Assembly (NCBI GenBank): GCA_964427655.1
Contig: CAYRWE010000081.1
Span: 1 to 19,562 of the forward strand
From: CAVQNQ01 sp964427655
GTDB lineage: Bacteria; Acidobacteriota; Terriglobia; Bryobacterales; Bryobacteraceae
Direction of reading: 5' to 3'
Length of the DNA: 19,562 nt
Position numbers and translations under genes: made by a program. Under the pieces are notes generated by a model. That model was not told where the DNA came from, ran no database searches, and was given only the letters and a program-made list of their open reading frames with translations. This document shows positions 7,363 through 14,834 of this stretch, piece after piece; position 1 is the first letter of the stretch, and every line of letters starts with the position of its first letter.

Positions 7363-7392
7363 GACGCTTCCGTCAGAAAGGACTAAAGTCCT
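7362..7392 (+). promoter_or_regulatory. Tandem 5-bp hairpins, the second covering the ribosome binding site
   Basis: TGACG-CTTC-CGTCA (7362-7375) is followed after three bases by AGGAC-TAAA-GTCCT (7379-7392), which abuts the ATG at 7393. The AGGA of the second stem is the only good Shine-Dalgarno, so folding would hide it. The first repeat overlaps the -10 element and likely start point, so it is more likely a DNA operator than RNA. The loops do not fit the A1/G4 hexaloop rule known for ANTAR targets. Confidence 0.45.
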
Positions 7393-8325
7393 ATGCGCAG
7401 ACTACGATTGCCGCTCCGGATGGCAGCACTTGCGTTAGGTGGTTTGGCCGTTCTATTGACCGGCGCCACCAAGGCACAGACGCCCGCCGCTCCCGCCACG
7501 CCCCCCGCGGCCACCGGACCGGGCGGCCAGGGGAATCCCCAATTCCCGGCCGGCCGCGGCGGACCGGGGCCCATCCCCAAGAAGCACCTTCTGGTGGTCG
7601 GCCAGACCCGCGGTTTCCATCACGGCTCGACCTCCAACGCCATGGCCACTTTCTGGAAGCTCGGCAAGGAATCCGGCCTTTGGGATACCGAAATCCGCAC
7701 CGATTGGGAGTGGGTCACCAAGAAGCCGGCGGGCAGCGAAGCCCACAATATCGATTGGTTCGACGCCATCGCGCTGGTCAATACCACGGGGACCTGGAGC
7801 GCCGACGACGAATCCCGAGCCGCGCTGCTGGCGTTCGTGCGCGACGAAGGCAAAGGCCTGGTGGCGGCCCACGCCGCCCTGGACGCCAATTATAACTGGC
7901 CCGAGTACAAGGACATGCTGGGCGGGTGGTTCAAGGCGCACCCGTGGGGGACCTTCGACGCTCCGGTGATCGTGGAAGACCCCACCTTCCCGGCCATGCG
8001 CCACTTCCCGGCGCGCTTCCGCATGTATGACGAAATGTACTCGCCGCGCGAGTGGTCGCGCGACCAGGTCAACGTGCTGATGCGCATGGACGATTCGCAG
8101 CTCGATTACACCAAGACGCCGTATGGCGCGCCCCGCGAGGATCACGACCAAGCGCTCGCCTGGTCCAAGATGTACGGCAAGGGCCGCGTGTTCTATTCGA
8201 CGTTCGGGCACGTGAACGAAGCTTGGGATAACCCCGATGTGCAGAAGATGTACCTGGAGGCCGTCGAGTGGGTCATGAAGCGGACCGAAGGCAGCGTCAA
8301 GCCGCACTCGCGCGTGAATCCGTAA
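7393..8325 (+). CDS. Secreted ThuA-like domain protein
   Basis: A 310-residue exported protein of the ThuA (trehalose-utilisation) superfamily, a class I glutamine-amidotransferase-like fold linked to sugar breakdown. Residues 1-28 look like a Sec signal peptide ending TKA; residues 29-62 are a Pro/Gly/Ala-rich linker. The domain follows with KKHLLVVGQTRGFHHGS (63-79), WFDAIALVNTTGTWS, GKGLVAAHAALDANYNWPEY and, near the end, GRVFYSTFGHVNEAW, all typical of ThuA proteins. The biochemical reaction is not settled for most members. It stands alone with its own promoter-like sequence and faces dedA across a GC-rich hairpin. Confidence 0.88.
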   Translation: MRRLRLPLRMAALALGGLAVLLTGATKAQTPAAPATPPAATGPGGQGNPQFPAGRGGPGPIPKKHLLVVGQTRGFHHGSTSNAMATFWKLGKESGLWDTEIRTDWEWVTKKPAGSEAHNIDWFDAIALVNTTGTWSADDESRAALLAFVRDEGKGLVAAHAALDANYNWPEYKDMLGGWFKAHPWGTFDAPVIVEDPTFPAMRHFPARFRMYDEMYSPREWSRDQVNVLMRMDDSQLDYTKTPYGAPREDHDQALAWSKMYGKGRVFYSTFGHVNEAWDNPDVQKMYLEAVEWVMKRTEGSVKPHSRVNP

Positions 8326-8332
8326 TCTGAGC

Positions 8333-8348
8333 CCGCCCCGGAGGGCGG
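8333..8348. terminator. Possible bidirectional terminator hairpin
   Basis: CCGCCC-CGGA-GGGCGG is a perfect 6-bp GC stem with a 4-base loop lying between the convergent ThuA-like gene and dedA. There is no T-run on either side, so it is not a classic intrinsic terminator, but the position fits. Confidence 0.4.
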
Positions 8349-8368
8349 CGCGAGGCCGGCCCACCGCC

Positions 8369-9040
8369 TTAGGAGCGTTGAGCGGCGACGCTGGCCTGGT
8401 GCTCGCGCCGCGCCCTGAGACCCTCGAGCAGGGTGGGCAGCAGCGAGACGAAGATAATCGCCAGGATTACTATGTCGAAGTTGTGCCTGACGAAGGGCAC
8501 GCCGCCCACCTCGAAACCGAGAACCGTCAGCATGAACACCCAGCCGACTCCCCCGCAAATGCTATAGGGAAGAAACCGCAGATAGGGCATCTGGCTCACG
8601 CCGGCGATGAAAGACGCGAAGGTGCGCACGATCGGCACGAAGCGCGCGAAGGTGATGGTCTTGCCGCCGTAGCGCTCGTAAAACGCCTTGGTACGGGTCA
8701 CATATTCCTGCTTGAACAGACGCGAATCGGGACGGCTGAAGATGCGCGGCCCGGTCTGGCGCCCCAGCAGGTATCCGGTGGAATCGCCGGTCATGGCGGC
8801 GGCCATCAGCAGCACGTTCACCAGCACGATGTTCAGATGGCCGGCGCCAGCCACCACCCCCACCGTGAACAGCAGCGAATCGCCCGGCAGGAAAAAGCCC
8901 AGCAGCAGCCCCGTCTCCGAGAAAACGATGGCGCACAAGGCAGCATAGCCCAGCCAGCCGGAGAGCATGGTGCTCAGCAGATGGATGAGCCGTTCGGGGT
9001 CCGTCAGGGACCGCAGGAAGTCGATAACGATGTGAATCAT
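8369..9040 (-). CDS. DedA family membrane protein (VTT domain)
   Basis: A 223-residue inner-membrane protein of the DedA/VTT family, whose members act in lipid-carrier translocation and envelope homeostasis. Signature segments are present: FSETGLLLGFFLPGDSLLF (residues 40-58), TGDSTGYLLGRQTG (84-97) and the amphipathic FARFVPIVRTFASFIAGVSQM, with the arginines needed for DedA function. Hydrophobic spans cover most of the sequence, with a basic C-terminal tail. It starts four bases after the ppiD stop (TGA-TGGC-ATG) without its own clear ribosome site, so its translation is probably coupled to ppiD. Confidence 0.93.
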   Translation of the reverse strand: MIHIVIDFLRSLTDPERLIHLLSTMLSGWLGYAALCAIVFSETGLLLGFFLPGDSLLFTVGVVAGAGHLNIVLVNVLLMAAAMTGDSTGYLLGRQTGPRIFSRPDSRLFKQEYVTRTKAFYERYGGKTITFARFVPIVRTFASFIAGVSQMPYLRFLPYSICGGVGWVFMLTVLGFEVGGVPFVRHNFDIVILAIIFVSLLPTLLEGLRARREHQASVAAQRS

Positions 9041-9044
9041 GCCA

Positions 9045-10973
9045 TCAACTGGCCGTGTATGAACTCACCAGGCGCTTGATCACATCCTCGTGGATCTTGA
9101 CCTTGCCCGATTTGATGAGATCGGCCTTGACGCCTTCGTCGAACAGGGTGGCGCGGTCGCGCGCCTTCTGGCTCTTGAGCTGGTCCCGTATGGTGGAACG
9201 CTGCGCGGCGAACAGCGACATATCGGCGGGGGTATGCGACACGATCTTGGCCACCACCGATCCGTCCGACAGAGCGATTGGAGCAAGCACCGTGCCATCC
9301 GGCTGCGAGAAGGAATCCGAGAAAAGGTTGGCCGAACCTATGTCGGGCACCGTGCCGGCGCGCGTGAAGTCGTCCGAAGTTTTCACCTCGAGACCCATCG
9401 ATTTGGCCGCCTTGGCCAAGTCTCCGCCCATGGCTTTGGTTTTTTCCGCCAGTTCCTTGGCGCGGTTCTGGACGGCCACGTTGAGCCGGCTGGCCACCAT
9501 CCGGTCGCGAATCTGATCTTTGACTTCGTCGAAAGTGGCGGGACGAGGCGGAAGCACGTCGGTCACCTCGGCGAGCACGATTTTGTTACCCGGCAAGGCC
9601 ACCGGCTGGGACACCTGGCCCTTTTTCAGATCGGCGATGGCCTGGCTGAAATCGGGGCTGGTGCCGATTTCGGGGATGGGCCGCCCGGGGATCACGCCAT
9701 CCGCGTGGAGGATTTCCATGCCGAAATCGGCTGCCACTTTCTCGGGATGCGCGGGGTCTTTCTGCAACGCCATCTGGGCCTTATCCGAGATGCTCTCCAT
9801 CATCTGATTGGCGCGCTGCGCCTTCCACTGCTTGGCGAGATCGGCTTTGATCTCGTCGAAAGGCTTCAACCGCGCCTGATCGTGGGCCAGCACCTGGAGG
9901 ATGTGGTAGCCGTACTGCGTCTTGACCAGGTCGCTGGTCTCGCCCGGCTTGAGCGAAAAAGCCGCCTGCTCGAACTCGGGCACCGTCTGGCCGCGCGCGA
10001 TCCAATCCAGGTCGCCACCCTTGGCGGCCGAGCCGGTATCTTCGGAATTCTTCTTGGCCAAGTCGGCGAAATTCCCGCCTGCCTTAATCTGCTTGAGCAG
10101 GTCCGTGGCCTTGGCCTTAATGGCGGCGTCTTCGGAGGGCGGTTTGCCGGCGGTCTTCAGCAGGATGTGGCGCACGTGCACGCGCTCGGGCACGCGAAAC
10201 TGCTCCTGGTTCTGGTTGTAGACGCGCTGCAGATCGGCGTCGCTGGCGTTCAAGGTGGCTTCCAGCTTGGCCTGGTCGGCGACCAGAATCACCAGGTTGC
10301 GCTTCTCGGGCATCTGGAAGGCAACGCTGTTCACCTTGTAATAATTCTGCATATCCTCAACGCCGGGCTGCACCTCGCCGCGATACTTGTCGTTGGTCAG
10401 CTTGGCGTACTGGATCTTCATCTTCTCGTTCTGGCCCTTGAAAGACTGCTCGATCTCCGCGGGCGTCACGATGGTGCCTTCCACGGCGATTTCACGCAGC
10501 TTGGTGATGAGGATCTGCTGCTTCAGGTCGGCCTCGAATTCGGGGATGGTGACGTTATTCTGCGCCAGCATGGCGGCGTAGGCGTCCTTGCCCACGAACT
10601 TTCCGTCCGGGAAAAGGCTGGGCATGAGCTGGCGAATGGCATCGGCGAGGTCCTGGTCGCTCACCTGGAAACCGAGCTGGGTAGCCTCATAGGCCAGGGC
10701 GCGGTCGGTGATCATCTGATCCACCACGCGCGGCACGAAGTTGGGCAGCAACTCGGGGGGCAACTGGCGGTCGCGCATGGTGCCCTGCACATTGCGCTGC
10801 ACTTCCGGCAGCGTGATGGTATCCCGTCCGATCTGCGCCACCACGGTATCCGAACTGCCACCGTTGTTGTAGCTGGGGATCAGGTACGTGAGCATGGACA
10901 GCGACACCAGCAGCAGAATGGCGCCGAGCAGGATGCGCACGGCTTTTTCACGGCTACGGAATAAATCGAACAT
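9045..10973 (-). CDS. ppiD: Membrane-anchored parvulin-type peptidyl-prolyl isomerase (PpiD/SurA-like)
   Basis: A 642-residue periplasmic folding factor held in the inner membrane. Residues 13-32 form the only membrane helix, with a basic cytosolic side (RSREK), as in PpiD. A SurA-N-like chaperone region (about 40-190) precedes a parvulin rotamase domain at about 262-362, with VHVRHILLKT, FADLAKKNSED, KGGDLDWIARG and KTQYGYHILQV, the standard motifs. The remaining C-terminal part (about 370-640) resembles the second chaperone arm of PpiD. Length is close to E. coli PpiD (about 620). It leads a two-gene unit with dedA and has a good promoter upstream. PrsA or SurA naming is possible, but the single N-terminal anchor favours PpiD. 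Confidence 0.88.
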   Translation of the reverse strand: MFDLFRSREKAVRILLGAILLLVSLSMLTYLIPSYNNGGSSDTVVAQIGRDTITLPEVQRNVQGTMRDRQLPPELLPNFVPRVVDQMITDRALAYEATQLGFQVSDQDLADAIRQLMPSLFPDGKFVGKDAYAAMLAQNNVTIPEFEADLKQQILITKLREIAVEGTIVTPAEIEQSFKGQNEKMKIQYAKLTNDKYRGEVQPGVEDMQNYYKVNSVAFQMPEKRNLVILVADQAKLEATLNASDADLQRVYNQNQEQFRVPERVHVRHILLKTAGKPPSEDAAIKAKATDLLKQIKAGGNFADLAKKNSEDTGSAAKGGDLDWIARGQTVPEFEQAAFSLKPGETSDLVKTQYGYHILQVLAHDQARLKPFDEIKADLAKQWKAQRANQMMESISDKAQMALQKDPAHPEKVAADFGMEILHADGVIPGRPIPEIGTSPDFSQAIADLKKGQVSQPVALPGNKIVLAEVTDVLPPRPATFDEVKDQIRDRMVASRLNVAVQNRAKELAEKTKAMGGDLAKAAKSMGLEVKTSDDFTRAGTVPDIGSANLFSDSFSQPDGTVLAPIALSDGSVVAKIVSHTPADMSLFAAQRSTIRDQLKSQKARDRATLFDEGVKADLIKSGKVKIHEDVIKRLVSSYTAS

Positions 10974-10977
10974 AACT

Positions 10978-11005
10978 GAGTAAAACTCCTATATTTAGAG
11001 GGAGT
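10978..11005 (-). promoter_or_regulatory. ppiD leader with competing pairings around the ribosome site
   Basis: Reading the minus strand, ACTCC (11005-11001) can pair with GGAGT (10989-10985) across 11 bases, and GAGT can instead pair with ACTC (10981-10978) across a TTT loop. GGAG is the only Shine-Dalgarno candidate, 12 bases from the ATG. The 5' arm lies at the predicted transcription start, so only the second pairing may exist in RNA. Confidence 0.35.
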
Positions 11006-11010
11006 ATTCC

Positions 11011-11040
11011 ATTATAGCGAATGGACCCTCGGAGGCTCAA
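11011..11040 (-). promoter_or_regulatory. Sigma-70-like promoter for ppiD-dedA
   Basis: On the minus strand TTGAGC (11040-11035) and a perfect TATAAT (11016-11011) are 18 bases apart, in the 72-base gap before ppiD. This is the best promoter match in the window and suggests ppiD-dedA is transcribed apart from the amidohydrolase upstream. Confidence 0.65.
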
Positions 11041-11045
11041 ACGAG

Positions 11046-12218
11046 CTACGCCGCAAGGCCCATCAGCCGCGCGGCATTGGCCGAGTAGACCTTCCGCAGA
11101 ACCCCTTCCGGCAGACCTACGCCGTAGATTCGCCAGCGGCCCTGCGGAGGCACGGCAGCCGGGGCGTAATCGAAATACTCATCTTCAGTTTCGAGAAAGC
11201 GGTAGTAGATCTCGTAGAGCGCGTCGCCGAAGGTCTGCTGCGGGGTGCCGGGGTCGGCGCTGGCGTCCGTGCCGAAGAGAATGCGGTCCTGGTAGCGGTC
11301 GAAGAACTTACGCGAGGCGCGCGGCTGGCGGCCCAACTCGCCGATGCGCGCGGCGATATCCACGTGCATATTGGGATGGCTGTCCAGGCACTCGGAAACG
11401 TAGGCGAGATCTTCCGCATCGGCCACGTGCAGACAGACGAACTGAGTGCGCGGGTGGCGCCGCATGACATTCCGGCGCGCTTCCTGCAGTTCGCGATTAC
11501 CAGGGAAATCCTTGCCGTGGAAAGACCAGCTCGGGTGCGCGTGGAGTTCCTCCCAGCGCTCGTTGAAGCGGTCGATGGGCAGGAAGAAGGCCTCCGGATC
11601 GGAGATGTGGATGGCCACCGGCATTCCCAGAGCGCCGGCGGCTTCCCACATGGGGTCGAAGCGCCGGTCGTCGATGCGCACGAGCTGGCCCGAACCCTTC
11701 TCGCGTAGGAACAGGCCCAGGGTCTTGAGCACTTTGAGTCCCTTGGCGCCGGCCTGGTGGGCGGCGGCGACGAGGTCGGCCTGGGCCTTGGGATAGTCGG
11801 GTTCCGAGGCGCGGCTCCAGGCCGGCTCGGTGAAGACGATGAAGCGACCGGGATGGGCTTGCTGAAGCTTCGCGAGGGCGTCGCCGAGCGCGGCGCCGTA
11901 GCTGCCAGTGAGATCCACCATGGTCTGGATGTTCTTGCGGTCCATGACGGCCAGGCAATTGGCCGGGTCCATGCTGAAATGGATGCGGGTGCCATCGGCG
12001 GAACCGCCGGTGATGTGGGTATGGAAGTCGATCAGCGGAAAGCGCGCGCGCGGCACCTGCGTTTCGGCCGCGTGCAGCATGCTCTTCGGCTGATACTGCT
12101 CGATGGGCAGCGCGCCGGGTGCCGCCGCAGGTTCGCTTTGGGAAGCCGCCGCACGCGACCGCGCAGGCAGGGCGCCGAAGCCCGCCGGCAGCAGAGCCAG
12201 CCAATCTCTGCGGTTCAT
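11046..12218 (-). CDS. Tat-exported metal-dependent amidohydrolase (amidohydrolase-2 family)
   Basis: A 390-residue TIM-barrel hydrolase or decarboxylase of the amidohydrolase-2 (ACMSD-like) family. The N-terminus MNRRDWLALLPAGFGALPA is a twin-arginine signal, so it should act outside the cytoplasm. Metal-site motifs are LIDFHTHI (H66, H68), VAIHISDPEAF, QFVCLHVADAEDL and ILFGTDASADPG, the last carrying the catalytic aspartate. Its frame extends to a GTG at 12236, but GGGAGG eight bases before the ATG at 12218 fixes the start there. It follows lysC by 18 bases and is probably the last gene of the cmk-lysC unit. Substrate unknown. Confidence 0.85.
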   Translation of the reverse strand: MNRRDWLALLPAGFGALPARSRAAASQSEPAAAPGALPIEQYQPKSMLHAAETQVPRARFPLIDFHTHITGGSADGTRIHFSMDPANCLAVMDRKNIQTMVDLTGSYGAALGDALAKLQQAHPGRFIVFTEPAWSRASEPDYPKAQADLVAAAHQAGAKGLKVLKTLGLFLREKGSGQLVRIDDRRFDPMWEAAGALGMPVAIHISDPEAFFLPIDRFNERWEELHAHPSWSFHGKDFPGNRELQEARRNVMRRHPRTQFVCLHVADAEDLAYVSECLDSHPNMHVDIAARIGELGRQPRASRKFFDRYQDRILFGTDASADPGTPQQTFGDALYEIYYRFLETEDEYFDYAPAAVPPQGRWRIYGVGLPEGVLRKVYSANAARLMGLAA

Positions 12219-12226
12219 GAAACTAT

Positions 12227-12232
12227 CCCTCC
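12227..12232 (-). promoter_or_regulatory. Ribosome binding site fixing the amidohydrolase start
   Basis: On the minus strand GGAGGG lies eight bases before the ATG at 12218, deciding against the upstream GTG at 12236 and placing the twin arginines at residues 3-4. Confidence 0.7.
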
Positions 12233-12236
12233 CCAC

Positions 12237-13661
12237 TCAATCTCCGGCCGCGGCTTCGCGCCCCAGGCCGCATTCGTTGTGGACGGATTTGACGGCCCGC
12301 TCCAGGCCGTCCCGGCGGACCACCACGGCGATGGTCAGCTCGCTCGACCCCTGGGCGATGGCGATGATGTTCACGTCCACGCGCGAAATGGCCGTGAAGA
12401 TGCGCCCGGCCAGGCCGGTTTTGCCTTGCATACCCTCGCCTACGGCCGCCAGCAGACCCACCTTGCGATCGATGCTGACGGGCCGCAGGTAGCCATGCGC
12501 GAATTCCAGGGCCAGCGCCGATTCGACAGCCTCCATGGAACGGTCCAGCTCCTGCTCGCGCACCAGGAAGCAGAAGTTCTGCCGGTAGCTGGAGCTGGAA
12601 ACTAGCAGCAGCTCGACGTTGGCGCGCGCCACCGCGTCCAGCGCGCGGGCCATCACCTGAACGGCATTCAGCTCCGGGCTGGCCGGCTCGATGGAGACCA
12701 GCGCCACCTGGCTCATCGACGCTACCGCGCGCGTGCCGCAGGCCACCGCGATAGTAGGCACGATCTTGGTGCCGGGCTTTTCCGGCGCGAAGCTGTTCTT
12801 GCTCCACACCGGGATCTTCTTTTCCGCCAGAGGGGCGAGCGTGCGGGGATGCAGCACCTTGGCCCCGTTATAGGCCAGCTCGGCGGCTTCCGCGTAGGTC
12901 ACCTCGGGGAGCACGCGGGCATCCGGGACCAGGCGCGGATCGGCGCTCATGATGCCATCCACGTCGGTCCAGATCCACAGCTCGGCGGCATCCAGGGAGG
13001 CCGCCAGGATGGAGGCCGAAAAATCCGAGCCGCCGCGTCCCAGCGTGGTGGGGCGCCCATCGGCGGTCGCGCCGTTGAAGCCGGTGACCACCGGGATGGC
13101 GCCTATCTCAAGCAGCGGGACGAGACATGCGCGCGCCTTCTCCCGGGTGGGTTCCATGAGCGGAGAGGCATTCCCGAAGACCGCGTCCGTCACCACCACG
13201 TCCCAGGCGTTCACGGCCGCGGCGGGCGTGCCCGAGGCCTCCAGGCACTCGGCCAGCAGCAGCGCGGACAGCCGCTCGCCAGTGGCCACGGCCTCATCCA
13301 CCGAACGCGGCGGCCGTTCGTTGAGCATGGCCATCCCGTTGACGATGCGTTCGAATTCGGCGATCAGCTCATCCAGCCGGGCCTGCACGGCCGCCTGGCG
13401 GGTCTCCGGCAGAAGCTCGAGGCAGGCTTCCCGGTGGCGCGCGCGCAAGGCCGCCAGGTTGGCCTCCATGCCCGCGCGGCTGCCCGCTTCGGCGTGGCGC
13501 ATGGTATCGAGCAGCAGATCCGTGATTTTGGACATAGCCGAGACCACCACGGCCACGGGGCGCTTGCGGCTTTCCGCGGCAATCAGGCCGGCGGCCACGC
13601 GTATACGCCCGCCGGAGCCCATGCTGGTGCCGCCGAACTTCATCACAAGCAGATCGTTCAA
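12237..13661 (-). CDS. lysC: Aspartate kinase (monofunctional, two ACT domains)
   Basis: Phosphorylates L-aspartate with ATP, the first step towards lysine, threonine and methionine. The 474 residues show KFGGTS (8-13), VVVSAMSKITDLLL (38-51), LGRGGSDFSA (207-216) and WTDVDGIMSADPR (231-243), followed by two C-terminal ACT-type regulatory domains (about 315-385 and 400-465). The motif IAQGSSELTIAVVV (435-448) resembles the kinase part of ThrA-type enzymes, but no homoserine dehydrogenase is fused. The start is a TTG at 13661, overlapping the cmk stop as TTGA, with AAGGA six bases upstream; an ATG six codons later is the alternative. Feedback inhibition by lysine or threonine is expected from the family, not shown here. 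Confidence 0.93.
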   Translation of the reverse strand: MNDLLVMKFGGTSMGSGGRIRVAAGLIAAESRKRPVAVVVSAMSKITDLLLDTMRHAEAGSRAGMEANLAALRARHREACLELLPETRQAAVQARLDELIAEFERIVNGMAMLNERPPRSVDEAVATGERLSALLLAECLEASGTPAAAVNAWDVVVTDAVFGNASPLMEPTREKARACLVPLLEIGAIPVVTGFNGATADGRPTTLGRGGSDFSASILAASLDAAELWIWTDVDGIMSADPRLVPDARVLPEVTYAEAAELAYNGAKVLHPRTLAPLAEKKIPVWSKNSFAPEKPGTKIVPTIAVACGTRAVASMSQVALVSIEPASPELNAVQVMARALDAVARANVELLLVSSSSYRQNFCFLVREQELDRSMEAVESALALEFAHGYLRPVSIDRKVGLLAAVGEGMQGKTGLAGRIFTAISRVDVNIIAIAQGSSELTIAVVVRRDGLERAVKSVHNECGLGREAAAGD

Positions 13662-14350
13662 CTGAGTTCCTTTCCGTTGGTGAGCCGCGCCCTGACGATC
13701 TTCAGGATGGCCTCTTCGACTGCTTCGACGCCGAGCGCGGTGGAATCCAGGTAGATGGCGTCCGGCGCCTGGGACAGCGGAGCGTCCGAGCGCGTGCTGT
13801 CGCGCCGGTCGCGCTCCTCGAGCTGCGCCGCCATTTCCGGCTCGGAGACCTGTTCTCCCTTGGCGCGCACCTCCTGAAGACGCCGCCGCACGCGCTCGGT
13901 GGGGCGGGCGTCCAGGAAGATTTTAACCTGGGCACTGGGGAAGACCACGGTGCCGATATCGCGCCCTTCCATCACCACGCTGGAGCGCTCACCCATGGCG
14001 CGCTGCTTGGCCACCATGGCGCGGCGGACGCCCGGAATGGCGGCGATGCGTGAGGCGCCGCTGGAGACTTCCGCCGTGCGTATGGAATCGGTGACATCCT
14101 CGCCGTTGAGCCGTATGCGCCCGGGTTCCAGCTCGATTTCGGCGGCCAGGGCGAGTTGCTCCATGCGGTGTCGGTCCTCCATATCCACCTTCTGCCGCAG
14201 GCCCCACAGGGCCACCGCGCGGTACATGGCGCCGGTATCGATATAGGTGAAGCCCAGGCGCTCGGCCAGGCGTTTCGCGATGGTGCTCTTGCCCGCCCCG
14301 GAAGGGCCGTCGATGGCCACCACCACGCGTTTCTGAGGGCTTTCGGTCAA
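13658..14350 (-). CDS. cmk: Cytidylate kinase
   Basis: Transfers phosphate from ATP to CMP and dCMP in the cytoplasm. The sequence has the P-loop GPSGAGKST (residues 15-23), FTYIDTGAMYRAVALWG, the CMP-binding MEGRDIGTVVFPSA, and an arginine-rich lid around RRLQEVRAKGE. No ATG is placed correctly; a TTG at 14350 gives MTESPQKRVVVAIDGPSG and 230 residues, the normal length. The frame is open a further 420 bases upstream, but that part is antisense to the metallopeptidase gene and looks like no protein. A GTG a few codons on (VVVAIDG) is another possible start. The TGA overlaps the TTG of lysC by four bases. Confidence 0.9.
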   Translation of the reverse strand: MTESPQKRVVVAIDGPSGAGKSTIAKRLAERLGFTYIDTGAMYRAVALWGLRQKVDMEDRHRMEQLALAAEIELEPGRIRLNGEDVTDSIRTAEVSSGASRIAAIPGVRRAMVAKQRAMGERSSVVMEGRDIGTVVFPSAQVKIFLDARPTERVRRRLQEVRAKGEQVSEPEMAAQLEERDRRDSTRSDAPLSQAPDAIYLDSTALGVEAVEEAILKIVRARLTNGKELS

Positions 14351-14371
14351 GAACGTAGAATAGCAGGAGGC

Positions 14372-14764
14372 ATGTCCCCGGACGAATTCGACTGCGTGGT
14401 GGCGGCGGCCTGCGCGCGTATCCCGGCCCGTTTCCGCAAACGCATGAAGAACCTGGCGGTGATTGTGGAGCCCGAACCCAGCGCCGCGCAACTGGCCCGC
14501 GTCGACCGGGGCGCCCCCAGCCGCCGCCACACGCTGCTGGGACTTTACGAGGGCCGTCCGCTGCCCACGCGCAGCGTCTTCGAGCCGTTTGCCATGCCCG
14601 ACCGCATCACCATTTTTCAAGGCCCCCACGAACGGCTGGCGGCCAGCCCCGAGCAACTGGTCCGCCTGGTGGAAGACACCGTTTGGCACGAAGTGGCGCA
14701 CTACTTCGGCCTGGACGAGCGCGAAGTGCGCGCCGCCGAGCGAAGACGGCACAACCAGCCGTAG
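14372..14764 (+). CDS. Zincin-like metallopeptidase family protein
   Basis: A 130-residue protein of the small zincin-like metallopeptidase family (Pfam zincin_1 type). It has the expected N-terminus MSPDEFDCVVAAACARIP, the middle LLGLYEGRPLPTRS, and the zinc motif TVWHEVAHYFGLDEREV with H106, E107 and H110 plus the acidic residue D115. Members are widespread but their substrates are unknown, and it has no export signal. The ATG at 14372 is fixed by family alignment; AGGAGG is only one base from it, an unusually tight spacing. Its start is 21 bases from that of the divergent cmk, so their promoters must lie inside each other's coding region or be shared. Confidence 0.85.
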   Translation: MSPDEFDCVVAAACARIPARFRKRMKNLAVIVEPEPSAAQLARVDRGAPSRRHTLLGLYEGRPLPTRSVFEPFAMPDRITIFQGPHERLAASPEQLVRLVEDTVWHEVAHYFGLDEREVRAAERRRHNQP

Positions 14765-14772
14765 TGACAAGC

Positions 14773-14799
14773 GGCGGGAACGGACCTGACCGATCCGCC
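14773..14799. terminator. Possible terminator-like stem-loop between convergent genes
   Basis: GGCGG (14773-14777) pairs with CCGCC (14795-14799), with an inner CGG/CCG pairing, just after the metallopeptidase stop and downstream of the convergent MmeI-like gene. No T-run follows, so the call is weak. Confidence 0.3.
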
Positions 14800-14822
14800 T
14801 ACCCCGAGCCGAGCGCGGCCAT

Positions 14823-14834
14823 GGGATCGAACCC
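14823..14834 (-). other. T-arm-like sequence, possible tRNA remnant
   Basis: The minus strand reads GGGTTCGATCCC, like the T-arm of a tRNA gene, in the 119-base gap beside the restriction-modification gene. The T-stem does not close beyond two or three pairs, and no anticodon arm, D-arm or CCA end is recognisable, so it is not an intact tRNA. ATGGGATC occurs twice nearby (14821-14828 and 14844-14851). Confidence 0.2.

Noticed and set aside
7362..7392. A canonical ANTAR RNA target (paired hexaloop stems)
   Set aside because: Redrawn with six-base loops, the loops are GCTTCC and CTAAAG, which lack the A at position 1 and G at position 4, and the first stem is probably not transcribed.
9090..10964. 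A 624-codon open frame on the plus strand
   Set aside because: It lies wholly antisense to ppiD, whose domains are clear. The translation is rich in His/Gly/Leu/Arg without motifs, a common mirror of GC-rich genes.
14351..14770. A 140-residue N-terminal extension of cytidylate kinase
   Set aside because: It is antisense to the metallopeptidase with its HExxH motif; the kinase without it has the normal length.
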